NCBI GenBank assembly: GCA_032719365.1
Contig: CM064870.1
Location: 37,914,194-37,978,193, forward strand
Source: Prinsepia uniflora
Lineage: Eukaryota > Streptophyta > Magnoliopsida > Rosales > Rosaceae
DNA: 64,000 bases
Direction: 5' to 3'
Below are positions 31,952 through 44,231 of the stretch, one piece after another. The translations under genes were made by a program, and so were the position numbers. Below the pieces are notes generated by a model. The model was not told the DNA's origin and made no database searches. It worked only from the letters and a program-made list of their open reading frames with translations. Numbering within the stretch: position 1 is the stretch's first letter; every line of letters begins with the position of its first letter.

Positions 31952-33479
31952 TGATAGAGATTTTACCAAGCACAAAAGATATACTAGGAAAAACCTCTAC
32001 GTGTAATAAACTTTGCAAGCGCACAAGACGTGTAGATAGTATAGATGCAAGCAAAGGTCGATCCCACAATGACTTGCTCAATGATATCCAATTCCGTTTA
32101 ACTCAATTGACTTAAGTGGAGTAATTAAAATGCAATAGGGGGTTTGTTACGTTTTATGAATGAAGTAAATTAACTAATAATAACTAACTAAGTCAAGCTA
32201 GGGTTTCTATCCACCTTTACCAATTATAGTTCTGTTAGATTTCCTCGATTAGATTACTATGTGTGTATCTGAATTAAGTGCCCAAGCAGGGGTCCGACTA
32301 AGGTTTACCCCACACATATTATCTTCTCTTAGATTGCATGTTTAAGCGTGATGTGCCTACCCTTAAACAACTATTATCGATGGTGCGGGATAATGCATGA
32401 AACATGAAGAAGATTTAATGACACTACACTGTCCCTAGAAAAGTGATGTGCAGACCTAGGAAGTCATGAGTTTAGATTACGAATAAGATTCCCCCTCTTA
32501 AACGTGAAGCTACAAATTGCAGGGTGAACACAAACATCGAGGTGATCCGTCAAGCAATTACATTGACAATTATACACAAATAAGGTAGCTAAGCTTATAA
32601 GCATAAATTGAGTTCATAAAGCGCAGTAATCCAACAAATCCAGGCATACATAACAATCATAATCAAGAGCCATAAATCAAACATGAACTAACATGGCTAG
32701 GGCTTCAAGTACCTCTAGCCCTAATTACACTACTCAAACATTATTGAATTAACGAATAACATAATTAAATGCATAAGAAACATAAAACGATAGAAGAATA
32801 AATAAACACAAGTACTAAAGAATAGCAAGGAGTAGGAAAAGGGGCTCAAACACTCTTCTTCTCCCATGTCTTACGTTCTCCTTAGCACAAGCTTGAATCC
32901 AAAAGCATAAAACAATTATAAAATGCTGCTAACTATGTATATAAACCGAGTATGAATTTTGACAGAGTTTTGGGACCTTGGAAGGTAAATTCGGCCAACC
33001 TACAATAAACCCTAATGCCCATATTTATAAGAGAATAAGTAATCCTCTTAAAAATAGGAGTTTTAAATTCAATTCTATAAGGAAAAGGCTTCCTAATTAA
33101 TTAAGAAATCTATTTAAAACCTTTCCTACAAGTAAAAGAATTAAAAATAAGAATACAAAAGGAAATAGGACTAAAATCCCTATACAATATGGAGAATAAA
33201 TGTGGAAGGAACTTGAAATTAACCTAATAAAGGAGGAAAATCTGGAATTGAAGCTGCAAAGCCTTCCTTTGCAATCTTCTTTCCTTCATAACATCTTCGT
33301 TTGAATTTCGATATAGGTGATTCTTTCGCTCAAATTCTCATAATTTCAAGCTCTATTTGATCTACACATTTCTCACAAAATATATTATTTTCTCCAATTG
33401 CATAGAACGAAATATTAACAAAACATACGTAAAAGGGTATTAAATCATGGATAAAACATGCACAAATTATGACCTATCA
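31952..33479 (-). mobile_element. Athila-like 5' LTR (H)
   Basis: A 1.53-kb AT-rich LTR with terminal inverted ends TGATAG (31952) and CTATCA (33474-33479), next to the tRNA-Asp-type primer site. It contains an AGGGGG run followed by TTTG (about 32136-32145). No second LTR is found on the left side, so only the 5' LTR and leader of the element remain. It interrupts the 3' LTR of element A. Confidence 0.88.
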
Positions 33480-34824
33480 AAAGCGTGTTTGGATCGCGTT
33501 ACCAAGTCGGTTTTGTTCTAGGGTTCGATAATAGATCTAGTAGGGTCAATTAGTGACCCTTGAGTGTATTTGGACAGGCCCGAAGACTGTGTTTGGCTTC
33601 GGGACAAGTGTAGCTTGTTCGTTAGCGCAACAAGGACTAGTTATGAGTGGGCCGTTGGTTTTATAATGAAATGCATGCATAACTATTTTACTTGTTTTCT
33701 AAATTGATTTAAGTTAAATGTTTTAGAACTGTCGAATTTGATGTTTGAATCATGGATTTGAGAAATGTACGAATTTATGTGAAAATAGTCACATCGGGCC
33801 TGAGACCCTTTTTGGTGACCGTTGACTCGGATTTTGGGAAGTCAACGGTGTTTTGAAAGGATTTATGAACTAAATGATGGGCTGGTGATTGGGACAAAGT
33901 GTCTCAAGGTTTGGTTTATAAAAGAGGTTTCTGGGCACAGATTTTGGTATGGTTTGAAAAGACTAATTTCAAATGTTTTCGCACGTATATGTATATACCC
34001 TTCTAATTATGCGGATTAGACTCCTCCAGACGTCGTGGATCCTGGAGAGCTACGATTCACTACCTGGGATGATCGACTCCAAGTGGGAGCGCGTTCCAGG
34101 AGTTAGACGGACAGGGTCCGAACCTAGGTCCTTCTAGACGTCGTAGATCCTGGGGGTAGACTCTGAGTGAGGCCCCGAGTGTATGTATACCTATTTATAA
34201 ATTGTGGCAGATTATTGTGGGGAATTGTTCCCTAGGAGCTGTGTGCCCCGAGTTGGCATTTATTTTGCCAAAAAAGGGTCATATGGATATATGGTTACAA
34301 TTGACTTATGGATACACGTGCTCAGATGTATTTATGTATAGATATACGTATATGTATAAATATGTTATATGTTTTTGCAGCTAACTTTGTTTATACATTT
34401 CTTCTAAATGCATGCATATTTTCCAGAAACAGAGGGTCAGAATATTTATATGTTCAAAAGAATTTATAACTGCTTTATTTTTGGTCCACTCACACATTTT
34501 TGACTGTTTTCTTGACCCTCCAGGAGAGGAAACCAAGATGGGCGCCGATTCCGGGGCCGAGGCATAAATACCACCGTTGAGATTTGGGCCACCATGAGGG
34601 GTAGGTGTTAGCTTTTATTGTATTAGTACAAACGTAATGCTCATTTCCCCTGTCTGACATATTGTTGTATTAAACACAACGATGTGTATCTAGAACCTTC
34701 AGTAGGGGTATTTGTGTTAAGAAAACCCTTGGAAGGGTATTTGTGGTATTTTTGAGTTAACTGTCATATGGTAGCAGGCCCTTCCTCCGGTGGTCCCCAG
34801 TGGAGAACAGGGCGGGTCCTGTCA
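33480..34824 (+). mobile_element. Element A 3' LTR (family V), part 2
   Basis: Resumes LTR A and ends GGGCGGGTCCTGTCA. It carries a degenerate bracket arm TATGAGTGGGC (about 33642), an RY motif (33672), hairpins around GACGTCGTGGATCC (34021-34150), and the intact arm GTCCACTCACAC at 34484-34495. It abuts the interior of LTR L at 34825. Confidence 0.82.
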
Positions 34825-35388
34825 ATGCATGCATAAATGTTTTATATGTTTTATGATCATGATTCCATATGCATTGATTGCATAATGTTTTGAATATGAA
34901 TTGGCATTTTCGTGGAAAATGCAATATTACACGTTTTTTGATAATTATGTTTTATATAATTAGAATAATGTTTTAATTATCGATTTTGAATGATTTCTCG
35001 AAGATGCGTGAAATCGAGAATTTGATTAGTAGTTTTGAGATGATTTCATGGAGATACGTGAGACCAGTTTTTCCGGCTTGAGACCTAATGGATATAAGGG
35101 TTGACTTAGAGTATAGTCAAACGGAAAATTGAACAACGATATGATAGTGAAATGGTTTTCAGATTTGGAAAATGATATTCGGGCTTGTGACCCTATTGTG
35201 GATTTGTGACCCCGTTGGATATTATACTGGAAACTGATTTTATGAGATTTGTGGAAACTGAATTTTGGTGAGACCCTATGCGAAATAATCGTTTTGATTT
35301 GAGAAATGACAATTTTGAAAATGTGTTTCCACTGCTTTTTATTATGACCATTCTCTAAGATGATGTATCTGACTCCGATAGGAATGTG
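34825..35388 (+). mobile_element. Element L 5' LTR (family VI), truncated, part 1
   Basis: Collinear with 50496 onward in L's 3' LTR (ATGCATGCATAAATG start). The first roughly 1.7 kb of this LTR are absent because element A, itself 5'-truncated, sits there. Interrupted at 35388 by element J. Confidence 0.85.
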
Positions 35389-38300
35389 TGACATGACCCG
35401 TCCCAAATCCCCCGGGATTAACTTGGGACGTGATTGCCCTCGTCTCACACGAAGTGTCAGACTAGAGATAATTCCGTCTCTAGCCCTCACTGCGGCATCC
35501 AGAGTACGCCAAGATCGTAGGAGGAGGAGTGTGATGTCTGAGTCTCTGCTATAGCCCGCGTCCGCGATCAACCGGAAGGGTATTAAAACATCAAAAGTCG
35601 TGAGTGGACAAAAAAAATATTTTATTCAAAACATTTCCACAAAAGATACTTTGTGCCCTTCACTAAAAAGCATGCATGCATTCGAAAACCATTTATCAAA
35701 ACATTCACAAAACCATTAGGCCTTAGCCCAAAATCGTAAATCAATACATGGGAACTCAGTCCCAAAACCAATGCACATGGGGCTCAGCCCAAATCAAATC
35801 ACGTGGGTCTCAGCCCAAAACCAATACCACTGGGTCACCGCCCAAAACCGATACCAATGGGACTCAGCCCAAAACCAAATCCAAAACATGGAACATGGGG
35901 TCTCCGTACCAAATCACTTTCCAAAATATAGAACACGGGGTCTTCGCCCCAAATCACTTTCCAAAACATAGAACACGGGGTCTCCGCCCCAAATCACTTT
36001 CCATGAAATCTCGTATGTATACACATACATATAACCCATCCTCGGTACTTCCGAGAAGATGCTAACTCGGGGCACACATCCCCTAGGGAACACATCCCCG
36101 ATATATGTCACGATTCTTCTCTATACTAGTGTGGACACTACTGGGGTCTCACTCTAAGTCTACCCCCAGGAATTCTCCATCATGGAGGCTCTCTCTAACA
36201 TACAGGATCTACGACGTCTGGATGACTGTGTTCGGACCCAGTCCGAGACCATCTCTCCGAAATCTGGTCCGGTACGACATCAAAACTCCCACTCCTAGAA
36301 TGTGCTCTCTATGAGGATGCTCATTCCAGGTAATGGATTGTGACCCTCCAGGTCGACATCTGGAGGAGACCAATCATCTCATCTAGGAGGGTATATACCT
36401 TTTCAAATACTTTCTTTCCTAAAACATATTTCCAATTGGGTCTCATACTCGATTCATCTCAACAAGATTCCTCGAATCAGATTCAAATCAATTTCACATG
36501 CCTCGACCTAAATCTAGTGTTTAATAGGGTCTCAAACCCGAATTCTCATTTCATAAACCAAACTGGGTCTTAAGCCCGATTCACAATCCAATGAGGCCTC
36601 AAGCCCGATTTCACGATCAACAGGGCCTCCAACCCGATACCACAATAACGGGGCCTTGAGCCCGATTTCACAACTAACGGGTCCTCGAGCCCGATACCAT
36701 AAATCAACGGGGCTTCGAGCCCGATTTCACAACCAACAGGGCCTCCATCCCGATACTACAGTCAACGGGGCCTCAAGCCCGAGATTACAACCAACTGGGC
36801 CTTTAGCCCAAATTCGTAAACCAACGAGGCCTTCGGCCCGATTGTATCACTCAAATGGGCCTCCAGCCCGATTTGTCATCAAATCAAATGGAATCTAAGT
36901 CCGAGGATTTCAAATCAAATGGATATCATGCCCGATTTCATATTTCCAAATCCAAAACCCATTCATTAAACCCTCATTGAAAACCTAGCACGTACAAGCA
37001 TCGTATAAAACTGAAAATCTTGAAATACGTGTAAATACATAAATCTTAGGCTACCACAAACAAGTGCACTCATGGCATCACAAAACATGTATTTAAAACA
37101 TTTATAAACATTTATGTATGCATCAGTTTAGAAAGAAAGGTCCACTCATAGACCGTCCAAAGCCACGCCTCGATACGCTCGCCATAAGCCTCTCCATGGC
37201 CAATCGTTGCCTCTGTGGTTCCCGAACCTGTCCAAATCGTAATAGAAGTTTACTAACTTTTTAAATCGGATCCTAAACCTTCGGACGTCCCGAACTATAT
37301 CGAAATGATGTCCGATCGATACGAAACCAGTCCCAAAATGTTCGTTACATCGGATAGATGAAATTACATGTTGAAAGTTCCCCAAACTCCCCACCATGTG
37401 CCGTAACGTACCGCCCAAAGGGGTTGCGCGTGTGGCTTACGCGCCAGTGCAGAGTTACCCCTAACCTCGCGTGAACCGATGGTCCGGTTCACCTCTGCAA
37501 CTCTGATCCAGTCCGACGGGTGTGACTGGTTCATCCTATTTTCTCACCCATTTTCATTCCAATTTCTTCCAATCCAATCCTAAATTTCCTATCTTAATCT
37601 TAGCAACCTATTTAGACGATTAGAACAAGGAAAAAGGGTTCAAGTCGTCACTTTGTAGATTTAGTTTTCACGGCCAAACTTTGGCCGTCCTTCCACGACC
37701 GTTCAACCGTCCAAACTCTCCCCTTACAATCCTAACAAACTCGTATAATCCTCTAAAACATCATCACATCATCAGAGGACATCCAAAACATCCTAAATTT
37801 GAAATTGAAATTCGAAAGGAAAAATGGTGTTATCGGGTTACTTGGGCTATCCACCGCCATCCACGGCGGTTCTGCCTTCATCCAGTCATCATCCTTTTCC
37901 CCCTCAGCTTCACTCTCAATCTCTAAAGTTCCCACAATCAATCAGTAAAGGAAATGGAGGGTGGGTTGTCGATGGAGTTAGGGGTCGATGAAATAGACGA
38001 AGGAATGGGGAGGATTCATGTATGTGTGATGCTAAGCAATGGATGAGTGAGACTTGTCACTCATCCATTGGGCCAAGTTAAAATATTTGGGTTCGCTTCA
38101 GAAAAAACAGAAGTCAACTGCCTCGTAAAATGTGCCATTTCAACTAGTTCTCTGGAACTTCCGTGAACCATAACTTTTTTGTCGAACGTCCGATTTCGTC
38201 GTGCCGCCTGTCTACTGATTCGTATCGACGCAATCTTCATAACGGTCCTCGGCTTTCGACCATCGGATCTCCCAGGTCAACAGTCAACTTTTCGCCCTAA

Positions 38301-38422
38301 TTCAAGGGTAAAATCATAATTTCACCCTGAACGTCCGTTAATCCTCGTTTAATCCCTGATTATCCTCGCTAATCCGTCATTAAGTCGTAATTAATCCTGA
38401 TAATTCGGGATGAGTCGTTACA
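35389..38422 (-). mobile_element. 3' LTR of element J
   Basis: Ends TGACATGACCCGTCCC and GGGATGAGTCGTTACA on the plus strand. It carries CGTGAGTGGAC (35599-35609), two hairpin arrays (about 35750-36000 and 36500-36895), partner arm GGTCCACTCATA (one base changed, about 37139-37150), a weakened CGCG block (about 37393-37440) and the palindrome at 38041-38066. The minus-strand 181-codon frame at 35026-35571 crosses from LTR L into this LTR and is a chance frame. Confidence 0.9.
36500..36895. repeat. GGGCCTNNAGCCC hairpin array (family IV)
   Basis: About twelve units of 28-31 bp of the form (A)CGGGGCCTCGAGCCCGATTT. Most keep GGGC/GCCC arms; others change both arms together (GGAC/GTCC near 36891). 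A related set at 35750-36000 has TGGG/CCCA, TGGGA/TCCCA and GGGG/CCCC arms. The array repeats in J's other LTR at about 42350-42700 and in F and B. Confidence 0.8.
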
Positions 38423-38438
38423 ACATTCCCCCTTCAAG
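38423..38438 (-). promoter_or_regulatory. Polypurine tract of element J
   Basis: On the minus strand CTTGAAGGGGGAATGT, directly before LTR start TGTAACGACTC, and preceded by a GAGGAAGAAATT motif equivalent to that in C and L. Confidence 0.88.
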
Positions 38439-41400
38439 AATTTCTTCCTCGAAATTCAAACCGACCCAATTCCCTAACCAAACTGTGGATCCAACCATGT
38501 CCCCTCTACTCGGGTATTCTCTTGTACACGTAGACGTCCGTCACAAAAGCCATACTCGTTGGTACTCGCGATCACCGGAGCCTCCGAAGCTCCAACTTAT
38601 TTTCTCGAACTACTCGTCAGCTTGTACGTCTCACTCGAGACACTGTCGACGTCTCACCTATCACTCGCTCGGACAGGTCAACTATACTCAGTTGATTCTA
38701 GATCCTTATAGTTTACCTTTCCGAGACGTTCCAACCTACACCTAGTAGGTTACAACATGTGCTGGGCTACCTTTTCCACTTTGCCATCACGTCGACTTTT
38801 CAGTCTGATGGTTCTTCTCGTTTGACACCTAAGTCAGCTTTTCAGTCTGACGACCTTTCATTTCCGATAATCGGGCTGATATCCTATTCAGCCTCCGATT
38901 CTGACAACATTCTTTAGATCCTGCCATCACAATGGCATGAATCCCATCTAACATGTCATCCTCAGACCTATGCCGTAGGTTTAATCGACCTCGATGCTCG
39001 TACGAATCAGATCTCTCAATTTCCCAAACTCAAAGCTGACTCTCCATAGAGTCCCATTAATCCATGCCAATCCGAATGCATTGGCTACCAATTAAATCCA
39101 TTACCACCACGGGTCACAACCATCGTGACCAGCTGGCAACTCCCAGCTCTATTGCGCTACTCTGATCTCAACTCACTTTTGAGTCCTCACATCATACCTC
39201 ATGTCACTCAGCAACCGATGCTGAAATCTTGACTCACTCTAGTGCCCAAACTATCACTATCGGGTCTAATCCGATCGCCACTCATGTCCATCTAGGATTC
39301 TATCCAATCTACAACATTCCCATACTCTCGGGGAACTCTCAACCCAATATACCAATTGACCGTGGTCAATCCCATCGTCCAACATGCACAACACACCAGT
39401 GCATCCCCATCACCCCAATCAACAAGGCACTACTCGGCCTGATCTAGCCCTGCACTTTGGTAACATTCAAGCGTGCACCATTGTCCGCGTCCCAACCACG
39501 GCTCGGACCTCAACGTTTCGTCGCCAGGCGCACATGAATCCATCACAAGCACTATCATCATATCCAACTCGAGGCATCAGCTATTCATCTCTTCCTGATC
39601 GATACCTACGTATCGTCCTTATCTCGTATATACTTATGTAACTAATTCCAAGACAGAGCAATACTCGCTCACTAATCCAACCTCTGTCTTGCTATCTCTC
39701 AAACCATGCTAAGGGATCCTTCAACAGGCTTACCAACGAATTCTCCTCTGCTCCTAGCTTAGAATAATCAGTAAAGTAATTCACTTTAATGACGACCAGA
39801 CCTCGGTCTACTCGGCTCATGATCGTCACAATCATCTCTATCATATCGATCATCCTGATCGTCACCACACGACTCGATCTATAATACCGACACAGGTCCA
39901 CTATATGTCCACGGTAGTGGACACATTTGTCACATTAGGTGACGCTAAACACCATTTGCTCACTGAATCATTAAAATTTGACCTAAAACCTAGGTGTAAG
40001 GATCTTACACCCTCTTTGAACCCTTTAGCTGTCATATGACTCCTCGTCGTCCTACCTAGGGATGAATCCAGGGGAATCAAAGATGATGACATCAAAGTTC
40101 ATCCTACGTCATCCTCCAGCACCCAGCACTATCTACTAAAGAGTCACACTCAGTGTTCTCGGAATATCCATCACCAATGCGGAATCAAGTACTCTTCTCA
40201 ATCATAACTTCTCTTGATTCCAAAGTTCCAATCACGTTGGAAACATTCTTCTTTTCCAATTACTGAGCTCACTCATTACGCGAACATTCCCGTGTCCTAT
40301 AGGCAAACGATTTCCAAGTCCTTAACTCAACCAGACACCATCCACGTGTTCGCAAATACCGTTAATGCACATCCAAAACGATGTCAACTCATCTTAACCT
40401 GATGTACCGCTCGATTGAAGAGTCACAACTGACTCTTGCTGTGATCTGCAGGCAAATCTCTACATAACACCATATCTAACCAACCGACCCTCACGTCATC
40501 CATTTATACCTTTTCATCCGAACGCCACTTAGGCATTTCCTCCTTTAGCATTACCACTCCTGGGCACACACTCGTGCCCCAAGTCTCGTATCATTGGGGA
40601 ACTGGTCACCCAAACCAAGTACTCCCCTGCCTCACACTGAGCCACTCGGGATCCTCTTTGTCCTGCTCAGTGCCCACTGAACTCACATCTACTATCTCGT
40701 CTACATATTGATTCATACATCCCAATTCTATGGGATCAACTCCAGCACTTACACTCGGGTAATCCATCCAAGGATATCTAGGGCACCTATCATTCATCCA
40801 GGTACATCGCACTCATCCAGGTATATCCTTCTCGTCCCAATCGTCACGACAACCTAAGCCTATCCAACTCGATAAGACTCGACCACGTCCATTGATAGCA
40901 GCATCTGCCAATCTCAGCACGTCTGCCACAACCTCGTCCAGACCAATCTCAGAAACACTCTGCTATCGAGACTCCACAGCCATGTAGTCGACTCACCGCT
41001 GGTACCAACCACTTCACACGCAACATCCGCTGATCTATCCACCTCAGGATCCGGTCAACAAGTACCACACTCCTGGTAACTTGTCCAATCAATCACCTAC
41101 TAGGGTTATCACAAACCCGGCTACCTGCTGCAGCCCAACCATTCTAACCGATCCCTTGCTCTCGACTCCGAAAAGTCGTCAAACTCCAATACTGGTACCA
41201 TACCAGCTAGTAAACACGATCCTAGGACCTCGTCCTCTCGTAACTCTACGGTTCCCAGCCCCTGGCCTTCATAAGAACTTGGCCATACGGCGTGCCTAAC
41301 ACTACACAAGCGCTACGTGCGCAATCGCATCCAATCGTGCCACACGACAATTAATCCGAGGCATTTCCTGCTAGTCGACATCCTTCCGAGATTCGACATC

Positions 41401-41884
41401 CTAAAACATGGCATCTCATGCCACATAATGTCAATGTTCCTATTCCCAACAATCTCACTCGGGTCAACCATGACCTCAGCTACTCTCTGCAGGACAATCT
41501 CTGATCCTTGCACTTTTGTCATGGACGACTCTGGCATCCGACCTCCACAGATTCCTTTTGGGTCCGATCCACTGGATCCTATCTCCAGTAACATTACGGC
41601 TCTAAGCCGTTAGATTCGTACGAACACTGATCCCACTCAAGATCCAACCTCTCGAAGAACGCGGCATCCCATGCCAATCGAATCCTAAACTATCCCACCT
41701 TGAGCCAAACAATCTAACTAGCATCCGATTCCACTGAATCCTCGTACTAATACCCTAACTATCAAGTTGATGACGGGTTGTTACGACTGCAGAGACATCA
41801 CGTCCTTGACGTGCGCACCACTCTGAATCCTCGTACTAATACCAACTGGTATCAGAGTACCATGGGTATTATATGAGCCAACCT
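38439..41884 (-). mobile_element. Internal domain of element J
   Basis: Heavily decayed and without long frames in either strand. It aligns by eye with Q (1-1262), with blocks of C, and in reverse with L: the AGGATCCCGAGTGGCTCA block at about 40643-40660 here is at about 46000 in L, and GGAGTTGATCCCATAGA at about 40730 is at about 46108. Since L retains RT and RNase H relics, this is probably a pol-decayed chromovirus core that was mobilised by another element's proteins. Confidence 0.75.
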
Positions 41885-41896
41885 GCTCTGATACCA
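41885..41896 (-). promoter_or_regulatory. Primer binding site of element J, tRNA-iMet type
   Basis: On the minus strand TGGTATCAGAGC, the standard initiator tRNA-Met complement, three bases from the 5' LTR edge at 41900. A second copy in opposite orientation, TGGTATCAGAGT on the plus strand, lies at 41847-41858. Confidence 0.93.
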
Positions 41897-42119
41897 ACTT
41901 CACAGGACCCGTCCCAAATCCCCCGGGATTAATGTAGGACACGCCTGCTCCCGTCATACACGAAGTGTCAGACCAGGGATAATTCCATCTCTAGCCCTCA
42001 CCAGGGCATCCAGAGTATGCCAGGATCGTATGAGGAGGAGTGTGATGTCTCAGTCTCTGCTATAGCCCGCGTCCACGATCAACCTGAAGGGCATTAAAAC
42101 ATCAAAAGTCGTGAGTGGA

Positions 42120-42331
42120 TGATAGAAGGTTTATCAACCAAGAAATTATGAATGAAAACTCCTAATGTAATACTTTTCAAGAGCACAAAATCGTATGACG
42201 AGTATAGTAGGTTTGCAAAGGTGGATCCCTCGAGGACTTGTTTCAACGTGAATCCACTTAGTTTGGAATGAAACAATTTGAGAAAAAGCACAAAAAACGT
42301 TAGGGGGGGGGGGGGGGTTGAGTGATAATTA
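42120..42331 (-). mobile_element. Athila-like LTR tip captured in J's 5' LTR
   Basis: Begins exactly with TGATAG and is similar to the first part of LTR H (31952 onward): both run through AAGAGCAC or AAGCGCAC, a GGTSGATCCC block, and a G-run before TTTG or TTGA. It ends shortly after the G-run. Confidence 0.7.
42303..42317 (+). repeat. Poly-G run of 15
   Basis: Fifteen consecutive G within the captured Athila-like tip; the corresponding place in LTR H has five. It may be real slippage or a sequencing-length artefact. Confidence 0.85.
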
Positions 42332-44231
42332 GAACGAATTCTCATTTCATAAACTGAACTGGGACTTAAGCCCGATTCACAATCCAACTGAGCCTCAAGT
42401 TTGATTTGACAATCAACAGGGCCTCCGGCCCGATACCACAATAACGGGGCCTCGAGCCCGATTTCTCAACTAACAGGGCCTCGAGCCCGATACCATAAAT
42501 CAACGGGGCTTCGAGCCCGATTTCAAAACCAATAGGGCCTCAAGCCCGATACTATAATCAACGGGGCCTCAAGCCCGAGATTACAACCAACTAGACCTCC
42601 AGCCCGAATTCGTAAACCAACGGGGCCCTCGGCTCGATTGTATAACTCAAATGGGCCTCTAACCCAATTTCTCATCAAATCAAATGGACTCTAAGTCTGA
42701 GGGTTTCAAATCAAATGGGTCTCATGCCTGATTTCATATTTCCAAATCCAAAACCCATTCATTGAACCGTCATTGAAAACCTAGCACGTACAAGCATCGT
42801 ATAAAACTGGAAATCTCGAAATACGTGCAAATACGTAAATCCTAGACTCCTTCAAACAAATGCACTCATGGCCTCACAAAACATGTATTTAAAACATTTA
42901 TGCATGCATCAGTTTAGAAAGAAAGGTCCACTCACAGACCGTCCGAAGTCGCGCCTCGATACACGTGCCATAAGCCTCTCCCGGGCCAATCGTAATAGAT
43001 GGTTACTAACTACTTAAATAACCCCCCACAAAAGCCCCGTAATTTTTTGGAATTTTTGACTATTTTTAAACCCGATCCTAATCCTTCAGACGTCCCGAAC
43101 TATATCGAAACGATGTCCGATCGACACGAAACCAGTCCCAAAATGTTCGTTACATCGAATAGATGAAATTAAATGTTGGCAGTTTCCCCAAACTCCCCAC
43201 CACGCACCGTCACGTGCCGCCCAAAGGGGGTTGTGCATGTGGCTCACGCGCCAGTGCACAGTTACCCCTAACCTTGTGTGAACTGGCGGTCTGGTTCACC
43301 TCTGTAACTCCAGTCCGGTCCGACTGGCTTGACTGGTTCATCCTATTTTCTCACCCATATTCGTTCCAATTTCTTCCAATCCAATCCTAAACTTCCTATC
43401 TTAATCTTAGCAACCTATTTAGATGATTAGAACAAGGAAAAAGGATTCAAGTCCTCACCTTTTTTATTTAGTTTTCACGACCAAACTTTGGCCGTCCTTC
43501 CACAGTCGTTCAACCATCCAAACTCTCCCCTTCCAATCCTCACAAACTCGTATGACCCTCCAAAACATCATCACATCATCAGAGGCCATCCAAAACATCC
43601 TAAATTTGAAATTGAAATTCGAAAGGAAAAACGGTGTTATCAGGTTACCTGGGCTATCCACCGCCGTCCATGGTGGTTCTGTTCTCAGCCAGTCATCATC
43701 CTTTTTCCCCCTCAGCTTCACTCTCAATCTCTAAGGTTCCCACAATCAATCAAGAAAGGAAATGAAGGGTGGGTTGCCGATGGGGTTTGAGTTCGATGAA
43801 ACAGACGAAGGAATGGGGAGGATACATTTATTTGTGATGCTAAGCAACTGCATGAGCGACACTTGTCACTCATCCATTGGGCCAAGTTAAAATATCTAGG
43901 CCCACTTCAGACAAAATAGAAGTCAACTGCCTCGTAAAATGTGCTGTTTCAAATAGTTTCCCAGAACTTCCGTGAACCATAACTTCTCCGTCGAACGTTC
44001 GATTTTGACGTGCCGCCTGTCTACGGATTCAGATCAACGGGATCTATGTAACGGGTCTCGTCTCTTGGCCATCAAACCTCCTGGGTCAAAAGTCAAATTT
44101 TCACCCTCGTTTAGGGGTAAAATCGTAATTTCACCTTGAACGTTCATTAATCTTTGTTTAATCCCCGATTAGCCTCGTTAATACGTCATTAAGTCTTAAT
44201 TAATCTCGATAATTTGGGACGGGTCATTACA

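Larger units (their letters stand above)
35389..44231 (-). mobile_element. Complete LTR element J (family IV)
   Basis: An 8.8-kb element with both LTRs, primer site and polypurine tract, flanked by a perfect ATGTG target duplication (35384-35388 and 44232-44236) inside the 5' LTR of L. The internal domain is only about 3.5 kb and has no intact pol. Its blocks match Q, C and L internals. The two LTRs differ in length (3034 and 2332 bp) because a segment of the 5' LTR was replaced (see 42120-42331). Confidence 0.93.
41900..44231 (-). mobile_element. 5' LTR of element J
   Basis: Begins TCACAGGACCC (G changed to C) next to the primer site and ends GGGTCATTACA. From the bracket arm at 42109 onward, roughly 900 bp present in the other LTR are missing and replaced by Athila-like sequence. 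The partner arm GTCCACTCACA is at 42926-42936 and the palindrome at 43851-43874. Confidence 0.88.

Noticed and set aside
35026..35571. 181-codon minus-strand frame
   Set aside because: It crosses the junction between LTR L and element J, so it cannot be an old gene, and no domain is recognisable.
41313..41613. Overlapping plus and minus frames of 93 and 98 codons
   Set aside because: They lie in the decayed internal domain of J and are not open in the Q counterpart; no pol motif in either.
42303..42317. Poly-G run as a G-quadruplex regulatory element
   Set aside because: A single homopolymer at a patch junction, with only five G in the related LTR; length error or slippage is more likely than function.
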